In this document: positions 34,807 through 43,810 of the stretch, one piece after another
Numbering within the stretch: the first letter of the stretch is position 1
Layout of the letters: each line of letters begins with the position of its first letter
Assembly (NCBI GenBank): GCA_045535505.1
Contig: JAZSLU010000032.1
Location: 3,637-67,636, forward strand
From: CAKSST01 sp045535505
GTDB lineage: Bacteria; Bacillota; Clostridia; Oscillospirales; Acutalibacteraceae
Length of the DNA: 64,000 bases
Direction: 5' to 3'
Made by a program: the position numbers and the translations under genes
The notes under the pieces: model-generated
The model's database searches: none
What the model was told of the DNA's origin: nothing
Seen by the model: only the letters and a program-made list of their open reading frames with translations

Positions 34807-35705
34807 TGCAAACTGCAAAACTTAAAAGAACCTCTTTGTATGTTAGTGGCGCAAGTCCCATTAACATGATACAAGCTTCATTTTATAATGAAGATTGTCT
34901 GGTTTATGATCTGGAAGATTCTGTTCCAAATTCGGAAAAGGATGCTGCGCGTTTGCTTGTGTACAATACCGTACGTTATCATAGACCTCCCAATAAATAT
35001 GTTATTATTCGCGTTAACGGCATATATTCTGAGTACATAGATGAAGATTTAGAGGCTGCCGTTCGTGCTAACCCTGATGCAATTCGAATTCCTAAGGTAG
35101 AATATAAAGAAGAGGTTGTTCGCATTTGTAAGCGCATTACCGAAATTGAAGAAGCTGCCGGTATGGAAATTGGAAAAATTGAGGTGTGGTGTAACATTGA
35201 GTCTTATTTAGGCTTGATTAACGCATACGACATTGCAACTGCAGACTCACGTGTTGTAGCACTTGCATTAGGTGCTGAAGATTTTACTGCAAGTATGAAA
35301 TCACATCGTACGAAAGCAGGTCTTGAAATTTTTTATGCCAGAAACGCCTTGCTTACAGCTTGCCGACACGCCGGTGTTGAAGCTATTGATGCAGTGTTTT
35401 CCGACATTAATGATGTTGAGGGCTTAAAAGAAGATACTACACTTACTCGCAACTTGGGTTTTGACGGTAAAACCTGCGTTCATCCAAGACAAATTGATAT
35501 TGTTAATTCTTTCTTTACACCAAGCGCAAAAGAAATTAAATATGCTTTACGTGTATTAAAAGCGGTTGAAGAAGGAAAACAGCAAAGAAAAGGCGCTGTT
35601 ACTCTTGACGGTAGTATGATTGATAAGCCGATGGAGTTGCGAGCAAGAACAACCTTGGCACAAGCTGAGGCAGCAGGAATTGATTTAGGGGAGGAGTTAC
35701 TATGA
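34806..35705 (+). CDS. citE: Citrate/citramalate lyase beta subunit, CitE-type
   Basis: CitE-fold TIM barrel that cleaves the citryl (or citramalyl) thioester to acetyl thioester plus oxoacid. The 299-residue product has RTSLYVSGASP, VYDLEDSVP, an IIRVNG arginine, KVEVWCNIES-type glutamate region (GKIEVWCNIES), LGAEDFTASM and GKTCVHPRQID. Whether the oxoacid is oxaloacetate (citrate) or pyruvate (citramalate) is not readable from sequence. It overlaps citD by one base and citF by four. Confidence 0.9.
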   Translation: MQTAKLKRTSLYVSGASPINMIQASFYNEDCLVYDLEDSVPNSEKDAARLLVYNTVRYHRPPNKYVIIRVNGIYSEYIDEDLEAAVRANPDAIRIPKVEYKEEVVRICKRITEIEEAAGMEIGKIEVWCNIESYLGLINAYDIATADSRVVALALGAEDFTASMKSHRTKAGLEIFYARNALLTACRHAGVEAIDAVFSDINDVEGLKEDTTLTRNLGFDGKTCVHPRQIDIVNSFFTPSAKEIKYALRVLKAVEEGKQQRKGAVTLDGSMIDKPMELRARTTLAQAEAAGIDLGEELL

Positions 35706-37264
35706 TTAATGCAGTTGGACGTGAATTGCCCGAAAAAATTGGCAATTACATAGTAAAACCTTACGCCGGACCCAGCGAAAAAATTGAAGCTGAAAGTGCC
35801 GTATGTTCTTGTAGAAAACCCAGCAAACGTGCGGTTGCAAATACAAAGTTAATGCCAAATTTAATTGAGGCAATTAAAGCTTGCGGTCTGAAAGACGGAA
35901 TGACAATTTCTTTCCATCACAGTTTCAGAGAGGGCGATTATATTGTCGGACAGGTGCTTTCTGCTATTAAAGAGTTAGGCATCAAGGGATTGCGTTTTGC
36001 CCCCAGTGCTGTTGTAAACATTAAAAACCCTTCTATTGTTGATTTCGTTAAGGATGGCACTATTGACCGCATTCAAGCAAGTGGTATTCGCGGTGAGCTT
36101 GGCGATGCAGTAGTTGACGGATTAGAACTTTCAGAGCCTGTTATTCTTCGCCCACACGGTGCAAGACCTCATGCCATTGAAACCGGTGCATTGTCTATAG
36201 ACGTTGCTTTCATTGGTGCTTCTGCAGCAGACGAGTTTGGAAACTGTACTGGACAGGTTGGCCCTAATGCATGTGGCTCTTTAGGTTATTCGTTTATTGA
36301 CGCAACCTGTGCTGAAAACGTTGTTGTTATTACAGATAATTTGGTTGATTATCCTTGTGTACCTATTTCTATTTCACAGATGTACGTAGATTATGTTGTA
36401 AAGGTTGACCAAATTGGTGATTCTGCAAAAATTGGTGCAGGCGCTGCGAGAAAAACCAAAAACCCACGCGACCTTTTAATTGCACAGCGTGCAGCTGACG
36501 TTATGGCGGCCAGCCGCTTGTTTAAGGATGGATATTCTTTTCAGACCGGGGCGGGCGCTATAAGTATTGCTTGTACTGACTTTTTGGCTGAACATACTGA
36601 AAAAGCCGGCATTCAGGCAAGTTATGCTCTTGGAGGAATGACAGCTAACATTGTTGAAATGTATAAAAAAGGCCTTGTGCGTTCACTTTTGTGCTCACAG
36701 TCTTTTGATGCGGTTGCGGCAAGAGCAATCGTGGATAATCCTAACATTGTTGAAATTGACAACTCCATGTACGCCAATATGTTTAACAAAAGCTGTGCTC
36801 TTGATAAACTTAACTTTGGTGTGTTGGGAGCACTTGAAATTGACGTTGATTTTAATATTAACATCTTAACCGGCTCAAGCGGTGAGATGATGTCAGGAAT
36901 AGGTGGCGGCCCCGACGTTGCTGACGGTGCTGACATTTCTATCGTAACACTTCCCATTGTGCGCGGACGCATTCCCTCGGTGGTAGAAAAGGTATTTACT
37001 TGTTGCACCCCCGGTACTTCTGTGGCGGTTGTTGTTACCGAAGCGGGTATTGCACTTAACCCCAAGCACAAGAGTTATGAAATGCTTAAGGAAGATTTGA
37101 AAAAGGCTTCAATTAAAACAGTATCTATTGAAGATTTGCTTAAAACAGCTTACTCACTTACAGGTGTTCCCAAACCTATTGAAACAACAGACAAAATTAC
37201 CTGCATTGTTGAGTATCGTGACGGAACGGTTATTGATGTTATCCGTCAAATTAAAAGGGACTAA
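35702..37264 (+). CDS. citF: Citrate/citramalate lyase alpha subunit, CitF-type
   Basis: CoA-transferase-type subunit that exchanges acetyl for citryl (or citramalyl) on the carrier protein. The 520-residue product shows the CitF start (NAVGRELPEKIGNY), ISFHHSFREGDYI, the GARPHAIETGAL segment, QTGAGAISIA and the C-terminal GSSGEMMSGIGGGPDVADGAD. Length is typical. With citD and citE it supplies all three structural subunits. None of citC, citX or citG, needed to attach and acetylate the prosthetic group, is in this window. Confidence 0.92.
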   Translation: MINAVGRELPEKIGNYIVKPYAGPSEKIEAESAVCSCRKPSKRAVANTKLMPNLIEAIKACGLKDGMTISFHHSFREGDYIVGQVLSAIKELGIKGLRFAPSAVVNIKNPSIVDFVKDGTIDRIQASGIRGELGDAVVDGLELSEPVILRPHGARPHAIETGALSIDVAFIGASAADEFGNCTGQVGPNACGSLGYSFIDATCAENVVVITDNLVDYPCVPISISQMYVDYVVKVDQIGDSAKIGAGAARKTKNPRDLLIAQRAADVMAASRLFKDGYSFQTGAGAISIACTDFLAEHTEKAGIQASYALGGMTANIVEMYKKGLVRSLLCSQSFDAVAARAIVDNPNIVEIDNSMYANMFNKSCALDKLNFGVLGALEIDVDFNINILTGSSGEMMSGIGGGPDVADGADISIVTLPIVRGRIPSVVEKVFTCCTPGTSVAVVVTEAGIALNPKHKSYEMLKEDLKKASIKTVSIEDLLKTAYSLTGVPKPIETTDKITCIVEYRDGTVIDVIRQIKRD

Positions 37265-37307
37265 TTTTAGTTATAATAAAAAATTTAAATATCTGGAGGA
37301 AAAAATT

Positions 37308-38213
37308 ATGAACACTATGCAAGAAACAAGAGCTTTTTTGGAAACACTCGGTCAGCCCGGCGGCGATTTGTATGAATTGCCCGATTCAGAAAAACGTTTT
37401 GACGACGGTTGTCAGTATCGTTTTGAGGTTCCCGGCATTCAGGGCCCCACTGTTATGAAAGCATTGCTTGAAGAAATTGACAGACTTGGCTTCTACATTC
37501 ACCGTGTAACTCAGACAAAAGGTATCTGGACACTTTCTGACAGTGATATTACCGGTATGGTAGAGTTAGCAAAACAGTATCAGGTTGAATTGGTTTTGGC
37601 TATTGGCCCCCGTGCTACAACCGACACAAGTGCATCTGTTAAGAGCCCTGAAGGCGTACGTATGGGTTACCGTTTGCGTGGTCAGGATCAGGTTGTTAGA
37701 GCTATTGAAGACGTTCGCCGTGCTGCTCGTTTGGGCGCTCGTACATTCCTTGTATATGATGAGGGTTGTTTGTGGGCATTGAACAAGGCACGCGAAGCTG
37801 GCTTGCTCCCCGAAGACTGCAAATTTAAAATGTCTGCACACGCAGGTCACGGCAATCCCTGCTCTGCTAAATTGCTTCAGGACATCGGCGCAGACTCATT
37901 CAACATCGTTAGAGACTATCAGTTACAGCATTTAGCAGCTGTTCGTTCTGCTATTGATATCCCGATTGACTGCCATACTGAAAACCCCACTTCATCAGGT
38001 GGATTTATCCGTCATTACGAAGTTCCTGAGATGATTCGTGTTGCATCACCCATCTACTTGAAAACAGGTGGTTCAGTTGCACAGACACATAGCTGGGATT
38101 CAACAGAAGCAGATGCTAAAAAACGTGCTAAACAGGTATTGTTGGTTAAGCGTGTTATCGATGCTTACTATCCTGAAGCAACATACTCACCCAAAGGTTC
38201 AACAAATCACTAA
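37308..38213 (+). CDS. Unrecognised protein of the lyase operon (TIM-barrel-like)
   Basis: I do not recognise this 301-residue protein with confidence. The alternation of strands and helices (VELVLAIGPRA, ARTFLVYDEGCL, DCKFKMSAHAGHGNP, ADSFNIVRDYQL, DIPIDCHTENPTSSGGFIRHYEVPEM) suggests a TIM barrel, perhaps distantly U32-peptidase-like, but the U32 Cys signature is absent. Conserved-looking polar residues in SAHAGHGNPCS and DCHTENPTSSGG could form an active site. The ATG has GGAGG 8 nt upstream; the longer frame from 37128 overlaps citF and is discarded. Its place between citF and the hydro-lyase genes implies a pathway role. Confidence 0.75.
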   Translation: MNTMQETRAFLETLGQPGGDLYELPDSEKRFDDGCQYRFEVPGIQGPTVMKALLEEIDRLGFYIHRVTQTKGIWTLSDSDITGMVELAKQYQVELVLAIGPRATTDTSASVKSPEGVRMGYRLRGQDQVVRAIEDVRRAARLGARTFLVYDEGCLWALNKAREAGLLPEDCKFKMSAHAGHGNPCSAKLLQDIGADSFNIVRDYQLQHLAAVRSAIDIPIDCHTENPTSSGGFIRHYEVPEMIRVASPIYLKTGGSVAQTHSWDSTEADAKKRAKQVLLVKRVIDAYYPEATYSPKGSTNH

Positions 38214-38261
38214 TTTATAAGTTGCAGTCCCATAAATCTGTCAACAGAAAGGGATACATAT

Positions 38262-38771
38262 ATGGAAATTAAAACAATTACCGCACCTTTTACTGATGAA
38301 GTGCTAAGCCAGCTTAAAGTTGGAGATATTGTAAATGTGTCAGGCATAATTTATGCCGGCCGTGACGCTGTGCTTCCCAAAATTGTAGAAATGATTGAAG
38401 AAGACACATTAAAGGATACCGACATTAATTTACAAGGCAGCGTGATTTTTCACACTGCAGTCAGCCCTGCAGGCGTAGGCCCCACCTCAAGCAATAAGCT
38501 TGAGATTGAGGGCACAATGCCTCAACTGACACAAGCAGGTATTAGAATGCATTTGGGCAAAGGTGCATTAAAAAAAGAAACCATAGAAATGTTTGACAAA
38601 TATAATGCTGTTTATGCGGTTATTGCGCCTGTTACAGCATTGCTTAATAGCAAGGTTAAGGCAAAGCGTTGCGTTGCACATCCCGAGCTTGGTATGGAAG
38701 CTTTCTATGAACTGCAGGTTGAAGAGTTCCCCTGCATTATTGCGGCCGCTCACGGTCAGAGCATGTTTTAA
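38262..38771 (+). CDS. Class I fumarase-like hydro-lyase, beta subunit
   Basis: Equivalent of the C-terminal domain of class I fumarase or of TtdB (tartrate dehydratase beta). The 169-residue product has KVGDIVNVSGIIYAGRDA, HTAVSPAGVGPTSSNKLE (the GPTTS-type substrate loop), GKGALKKE and a C-terminal LQVEEFPCIIAAAHG. AAAGGGA precedes the ATG. In this operon the beta gene precedes alpha, the reverse of ttdA-ttdB in E. coli. Fumarate/malate, mesaconate/citramalate, tartrate and dimethylmalate are all known for this enzyme class. Confidence 0.88.
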   Translation: MEIKTITAPFTDEVLSQLKVGDIVNVSGIIYAGRDAVLPKIVEMIEEDTLKDTDINLQGSVIFHTAVSPAGVGPTSSNKLEIEGTMPQLTQAGIRMHLGKGALKKETIEMFDKYNAVYAVIAPVTALLNSKVKAKRCVAHPELGMEAFYELQVEEFPCIIAAAHGQSMF

Positions 38772-38785
38772 GGAGGTAAATTCGT

Positions 38786-39643
38786 ATGTCTTTTGATTAC
38801 AACCAAGTAGTTGCAAAGGTAGCGGATACTCTTGTTAGAGCAGGTTCTACCTTCCGTGAGGATAAAAAAGAGGCTTATCGTCGTGCTATTGCATCTGAAG
38901 AACTGCAAAGAGCAAAATGGAACCTTGAAACCATTTTAGAAAACGCTGAGGTTGCTCAGTGTAATCGCAGTCCTTTGTGTGACGATACCGGCATACCTCA
39001 CGTTTTTATTGAGGTTGGTCCCAACCGCGCTATAACAGGCGGTTTACTGTCTGCTATTCAGGACGGTGTGCGTGAAGGTTTGCGCACATTGCCCGGTCGT
39101 CCAATGGCTATTATGGGTGATGACGTAGCAAGAATTGATATGAGCGGCGGCATTAGCCCCGACAGTGATGCTCTTGATACAGCGCCTTTCCTTATTAAAG
39201 AGGTTGAAGAAGATGTATTGCGCGTTCACGTTCTTATGCTTGGCGGCGGCCCTGCTATACGTGGTATCACACACCGTATATTCCATAAGCACAGCATTGA
39301 TGTAGTGCTTGACGAAATTGTTGAGCGTACAAAAGGTGCTACCAAACTGCTTGGCTGCACACCTTGTGCTGTTGCTATCGGTGTAGGTCGTTCACAGTAT
39401 GAGGCTACTGCTTTGATGATGGAAGCAATGGTTTACGGCGACTTTAACAAACAAAACGATATGGAGCAATATATTACTGATAAGGTTAACGAAACAGATG
39501 TTGGTCCTCTTGGCCTCAACGGTAAGACAACAGTACTTGCAACCTTTATGAAGGTTGGTCCTCAACGTGCAAGTGGTGTACGTGTTGTTGCTATACGTCC
39601 CGGCTGTTGCTTTGAGCCCCGTATTGCCAGCGTAGAGCTTTAA
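38786..39643 (+). CDS. Class I fumarase-like hydro-lyase, alpha subunit
   Basis: Iron-sulfur subunit of the same two-part hydro-lyase, 285 residues, corresponding to TtdA or the N-terminal half of FumA. Candidate cluster cysteines occur in SPLCDDTGIP, LLGCTPCAVAIGVG and RPGCCFEPR. GPLGLNGKTTVLATFMKVG matches the family's GPxGxGGKTT block. The usual KGGGSEN motif reads GGGPAIRG here, an unusual change near the substrate site. AAGGAGG precedes the ATG, 15 nt after the beta gene. Confidence 0.87.
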   Translation: MSFDYNQVVAKVADTLVRAGSTFREDKKEAYRRAIASEELQRAKWNLETILENAEVAQCNRSPLCDDTGIPHVFIEVGPNRAITGGLLSAIQDGVREGLRTLPGRPMAIMGDDVARIDMSGGISPDSDALDTAPFLIKEVEEDVLRVHVLMLGGGPAIRGITHRIFHKHSIDVVLDEIVERTKGATKLLGCTPCAVAIGVGRSQYEATALMMEAMVYGDFNKQNDMEQYITDKVNETDVGPLGLNGKTTVLATFMKVGPQRASGVRVVAIRPGCCFEPRIASVEL

Positions 39644-39654
39644 GGAGAATAGTA

Positions 39655-40773
39655 ATGAGTAATGAATTCAAACCTATGAAATTCGGTTGCGGCAGATATG
39701 TTCAAGCTCCCGGCGCTACCCAAATTGTCGGTAGGGAAGCCGCAATGCTGAAAAGTAAAAAGGCATTGATTGTTGGCGGTAAAAACGCCTTGGATTCAGT
39801 GGGTTCTAAAATGGAAGCCAGTCTTAAAGATGCCGGTATAGAGCCATATTTTTATACAATGACATCTGACTGTACTTATGATACATTAGATTACCTGAAG
39901 AACACACTTATTCCTCAGCAGAAGGCTGATTTGGTAATTGGTGCAGGTGGCGGTAAAGTTGTTGATATGGCTAAAGCTTCTGGTAAGTGCAGCGGTTTGC
40001 CCGTTATGAACGTGCCTACTTCTGTTGCAACCTTTAACTGCTGGTCAGCAATGAGCGTTATGTACACACCCGACCATAAGCCCATTGACCGAATTTGGCA
40101 TTCAACAGAGATTGATGCTGTTGTTATTGATACACAGGTTATTGCCGATGCTCCTGTTAAGCTTTTTGCTTCAGGCATGGCTGATGCTTTTGCTAAGTAT
40201 ATTGAAACCGGATTTATGGATGAGGCTTATACTGTAAATAACACTCCTGCCGGCATGTACACATCAAAAGTTATGGCAGGAACCACTAATGAAATTATTC
40301 TTAACCGCGGTGAACAAGCATACCGTGATTGCATTGAACACAAGGTTACAGATGATTTTGATGCTTGTGTTTTTGCGAACGTTGCAACAACAGCTATTGC
40401 TGCTGCTGTAAATTATGGCAACCATTCATTAATTCAAAGCGGTAACGGCAAGGGTGCAACTTTTGCACATGCTCTTTACTATGCTTGTAAAGCTAAATAT
40501 ACCGAAGAAACTAGCAACTGGTTGCACGGCGAGATTGTAGGTTTAGGTTGTCAAGCATCAATGTATGCGTATGAACGTGGTGAATATGAAACCAAAAACT
40601 TCGCTCGCTTTATGAAGGCGATCGGACAGCCTATGTCTTTGAAAGAAATAGGACTTGATGTTAGTGATAAAGGTCTTAAAGAATTGGTTGACTGTATGAT
40701 GGTTGTTTGGGGAAAACGTCCCGAAGCACATTGGCCCATCATATACGATGCATTGCAGATGATTAAGGAATAA
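39655..40773 (+). CDS. Iron-containing alcohol dehydrogenase, GldA/hydroxycarboxylate dehydrogenase type
   Basis: Group III NAD(P)-dependent alcohol dehydrogenase of 372 residues. The Rossmann half carries DLVIGAGGGKVVDMAKA and PTSVATFNCWS. Metal ligands are predicted in SGMADAFAKYIE (Asp), GATFAHAL (His) and NWLHGEIVGLG (His). The family includes glycerol dehydrogenase and the E. coli hydroxycarboxylate dehydrogenase HcxA, which reduces 2-oxoacids; a 2-oxoacid or semialdehyde would suit this operon. Substrate is inference. AAGGAG precedes the ATG. Confidence 0.87.
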   Translation: MSNEFKPMKFGCGRYVQAPGATQIVGREAAMLKSKKALIVGGKNALDSVGSKMEASLKDAGIEPYFYTMTSDCTYDTLDYLKNTLIPQQKADLVIGAGGGKVVDMAKASGKCSGLPVMNVPTSVATFNCWSAMSVMYTPDHKPIDRIWHSTEIDAVVIDTQVIADAPVKLFASGMADAFAKYIETGFMDEAYTVNNTPAGMYTSKVMAGTTNEIILNRGEQAYRDCIEHKVTDDFDACVFANVATTAIAAAVNYGNHSLIQSGNGKGATFAHALYYACKAKYTEETSNWLHGEIVGLGCQASMYAYERGEYETKNFARFMKAIGQPMSLKEIGLDVSDKGLKELVDCMMVVWGKRPEAHWPIIYDALQMIKE

Positions 40774-40809
40774 TCTGCTTGAGCAAATGTTATCAAAGGA
40801 GAAGTGTGT

Positions 40810-42153
40810 ATGAATCTGACTGATACTTTTATACATACACTTTATACATTAAAATCTCAACCCATTCCAAACGAGGTAAAACAGGAGGCACGAAAGTGCC
40901 TCCTCGATGAGATTGGAACAATGATTGCGGGTGCTAAACTGTTGCAAGACCGTTTAGACTCATATCTTGATATGTTCTCGGGTGATGACGCAACTGCTGT
41001 TGGGCTTGGACGTAAAGCTTCGCTTCAGAATGCCGCTTTGGTTAACGGTATAGCAGGTCATGCCTACGATTTTGATGACGGTCATCGTTTTTCTACCGTT
41101 CATCTTGGTTCGGCTGTTATTCCTGCTGTATTGGCAGTGGCTGAAAAAGAGAACAAAAACATGGATGATGTTTTGCAAGGCATTATTATTGGTTATGAGG
41201 CTGCTATACGTATGGGCAACTGCATTCAACCAAGCCACCGTTCACGTGGTTATCACGCTTCGGGTACTGTTGGTACTATTGGTGCCGCAATGGGTGTTGC
41301 CGCTCTGCTTGATTTTGATAGAGAGCAGTTTAAAGCTACATTGGCAACTGCTTGTACAAGCGCCGGCGGTATTTTAGAAATGCAGGAAGATACTTCTACA
41401 TTGAAACCCTTTAACATTGGACGTGCTACCCATGATGGTGTTACCGCAGCATTGATTGTAAGGGCGGGTTTTAGTGGACCAAATGATACCCTTGAGGGCA
41501 AATTTGGTTTTATGCGTGCAGCTTGTGATACTTATAAGCCGGAAGTGCTTTCGTTAGAACATAACAGCAATTATAACATTTGTGGATGCTATCACAAACC
41601 CTATGCTTCTTGCAGACACACACATGGGGCTGTATATGCTGCTCTTAGGGCTGTGAAAGATAATAATGTTGATTGGCATGACATTGAAAACATATATGTT
41701 GATATGTACAGCCAAGGTATTAAGGGACACGACCATACAGATATTCCCAGTATAGTGGCGGGCAAAATGTCGGCTCCTTACTGCATTGCTATGGCTCTTA
41801 TTACCGGTAAAATCGGTATTAATTCTTATACCGAAGAATCAATTAAAGATTCTGAAATTTTGGCTTTGACAAAAAAGGTTTCTGTGCGCGCAGATGAAGA
41901 AATGACATCTTGGGTCCCTAAAAAGAGGGCTGCAAGGGTTACTATTGAACTAAAAAGCGGTGATACTTATACCTTCCAGGCTGATTATGCCTATGGCGAA
42001 CCCGAGATTCCGATGTCGATGGAAGATTTTTGTTCAAAGACAACCGAACTTGCGCTTTCTGCATCACGTACAGAAGATGAGATAAAACAAATTATTGATA
42101 TGGTTCTGTCATTTAACGGTAATGTCGCAGAACTTATGCAAAAAATAGCCTGA
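40810..42153 (+). CDS. MmgE/PrpD family protein
   Basis: Member of the family containing 2-methylcitrate dehydratase, cis-aconitate decarboxylase and iminodisuccinate epimerase. The 447-residue product has the all-helical N-terminal domain with LDEIGTMIAGA, NGIAGHAYDFDDGHR, TVHLGSAVIPA, GYHASGTVGTIGAAMGVAAL and KPFNIGRATHDGVTAALIVRAGF, then a C-terminal alpha/beta domain with CYHKPYASCRHTHG. Iron-sulfur cysteines are not needed in this family. The ATG has AAGGAG 8 nt upstream; a GTG two codons before is rejected. It may dehydrate, decarboxylate or epimerise the pathway acid. Confidence 0.87.
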   Translation: MNLTDTFIHTLYTLKSQPIPNEVKQEARKCLLDEIGTMIAGAKLLQDRLDSYLDMFSGDDATAVGLGRKASLQNAALVNGIAGHAYDFDDGHRFSTVHLGSAVIPAVLAVAEKENKNMDDVLQGIIIGYEAAIRMGNCIQPSHRSRGYHASGTVGTIGAAMGVAALLDFDREQFKATLATACTSAGGILEMQEDTSTLKPFNIGRATHDGVTAALIVRAGFSGPNDTLEGKFGFMRAACDTYKPEVLSLEHNSNYNICGCYHKPYASCRHTHGAVYAALRAVKDNNVDWHDIENIYVDMYSQGIKGHDHTDIPSIVAGKMSAPYCIAMALITGKIGINSYTEESIKDSEILALTKKVSVRADEEMTSWVPKKRAARVTIELKSGDTYTFQADYAYGEPEIPMSMEDFCSKTTELALSASRTEDEIKQIIDMVLSFNGNVAELMQKIA

Positions 42154-42229
42154 TTTTAAATTAACCTGCTATAAAAGTATGGTTGGTACTTGGCTAAATT
42201 TATATACACAAATATTAAGAGGTGAAAAT

Positions 42230-43810
42230 ATGGACCAGTCGCTTATCCGTAAACTTGTTAGCGCAGATGAAGAATATTTGCGTGACGAATCTAAAAAAGT
42301 CGGTTATGCTGAGACAATTTCTTTCCCTGAAACTCACGACCAGGTTTGTGAGATTATGGCGGAACTTTATAAAACGGGTACATCTGTTACTGTTCAGGGC
42401 GGTCGTACCGGTTTGGCTTCAGCTGCTGTGCCTTTTGGCGGTCATGTGCTTAATATGTCCAGAATGGATAAGGTTCTTAGCATGCGCCAAGAGAACGGTG
42501 ATTTTTACATAACCGTTCAGTCTGGTGTAATTTTGCAAAAACTTAATAAGGCTATTGCAGCACGTTCTTTTGATATTAGTTCTTGGGATGATGCATCTCA
42601 AGAAACATTTAAGGCGTTCTGTCAAGGTCCTGTGCAAATGTTTACTCCCGACCCAACTGAAAGCACTGCAACTATCGGTGGTATGGTTGCTTGTAATGCG
42701 TCTGGCGCTCGCAGCTATCATTATGGTGCAACACGCAGACATATTCAGGCTATCCGTGGTGTTTTGGCAAACGGTCAATCAATTTCTTTGCGCAGAGGAG
42801 AAATTTTTGCTAAAGGGTTAGAACTCAACCTGCCTACCGAGCAAGGAGATACCATTAATGTAAAATTGCCTTCGTATAAAATGCCTAACTGCAAAAATGC
42901 TTCGGGCTATTATTGCTGTGAAGATATGGATGCGATTGACCTGCTTATTGGCAGTGACGGCACATTGGCAGTTTTAACCGAAATTGAATTATCCTTGTTG
43001 CCAGTGCCTGCACTCACATGGGGTGTTAGCTGCTTCTTTAGTGAAGAAGCCAAGGCAGTTGCATATACAAAACTTGTTAGACAAATTGAGCAGGGAATAG
43101 TTGCTATTGAATATTTTGATTCTTGTGCTCTTGATATATTGCGCAGACAAAAGGCGGAAAGCACCGCTTTTGCAGGGCTTCCTTTCTTGCCTGATGATTA
43201 TGGTTGCGCAGTTTACACAGAATTGCATTGCGAATCAGAAGAACAGGCATACGAGCTTTTGGAGGCACTTGGTCAAAAATGTGCCAAAGCAGGTGGTAAT
43301 GCTGATATGACATGGGTTGCTTGCAGCGATAGTGACCGTGATATGTTGCACTTCTTCCGCCATGCTGTTCCTGAAAGTGTTAATATGCAGGTTGAGCGTA
43401 CAAAACATACATATCCTGAGGTTACTAAGGTTGGCGGCGACTTGGCAGTTCCCGACGAATGTTTTGAAGAACTTCTTGAGTTGTATGATGTTACATTGAA
43501 AGAAGAAGGCTTATTACATGCCGCATGGGGTCACATTGGTGACAACCATATTCACGTAAATATTTTGCCCAGAGATATGGACGAGTATAGCCGCGGAAAA
43601 GCTTTATTGGCTAAATGGGCTGCTGAAGTTTCACGTATGGGCGGTGCAGTTTCTGCAGAACATGGCGTTGGTAAACTTAAGGCTCCTTTCTTAGAGGTTA
43701 TGTACGGCGCAGAGTTTATAGGACAGATGGCCGAATTAAAAGCAACATTTGACCCGCTCTGGATGCTTGGACGAGGCAATTTATTTGCACCGAAAGAGGA
43801 GGTAAAATAA
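42230..43810 (+). CDS. GlcD-type FAD-linked 2-hydroxyacid dehydrogenase
   Basis: FAD enzyme of the VAO/PCMH fold oxidising a D- or L-2-hydroxyacid to the 2-oxoacid. The 526-residue product shows the FAD pyrophosphate loop SVTVQGGRTGLASAAVPFGG, PDPTESTATIGGMVACNASGARSYHYGATR, the C-terminal GHIGDNHIHVNILP and SAEHGVGKLK. AGAGGTGA lies 5 nt before the ATG. It is followed at once by etfB-etfA, the arrangement of Etf-coupled lactate dehydrogenases in anaerobes, so electrons are probably passed to, or taken from, the flavoprotein pair. Confidence 0.9.
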   Translation: MDQSLIRKLVSADEEYLRDESKKVGYAETISFPETHDQVCEIMAELYKTGTSVTVQGGRTGLASAAVPFGGHVLNMSRMDKVLSMRQENGDFYITVQSGVILQKLNKAIAARSFDISSWDDASQETFKAFCQGPVQMFTPDPTESTATIGGMVACNASGARSYHYGATRRHIQAIRGVLANGQSISLRRGEIFAKGLELNLPTEQGDTINVKLPSYKMPNCKNASGYYCCEDMDAIDLLIGSDGTLAVLTEIELSLLPVPALTWGVSCFFSEEAKAVAYTKLVRQIEQGIVAIEYFDSCALDILRRQKAESTAFAGLPFLPDDYGCAVYTELHCESEEQAYELLEALGQKCAKAGGNADMTWVACSDSDRDMLHFFRHAVPESVNMQVERTKHTYPEVTKVGGDLAVPDECFEELLELYDVTLKEEGLLHAAWGHIGDNHIHVNILPRDMDEYSRGKALLAKWAAEVSRMGGAVSAEHGVGKLKAPFLEVMYGAEFIGQMAELKATFDPLWMLGRGNLFAPKEEVK

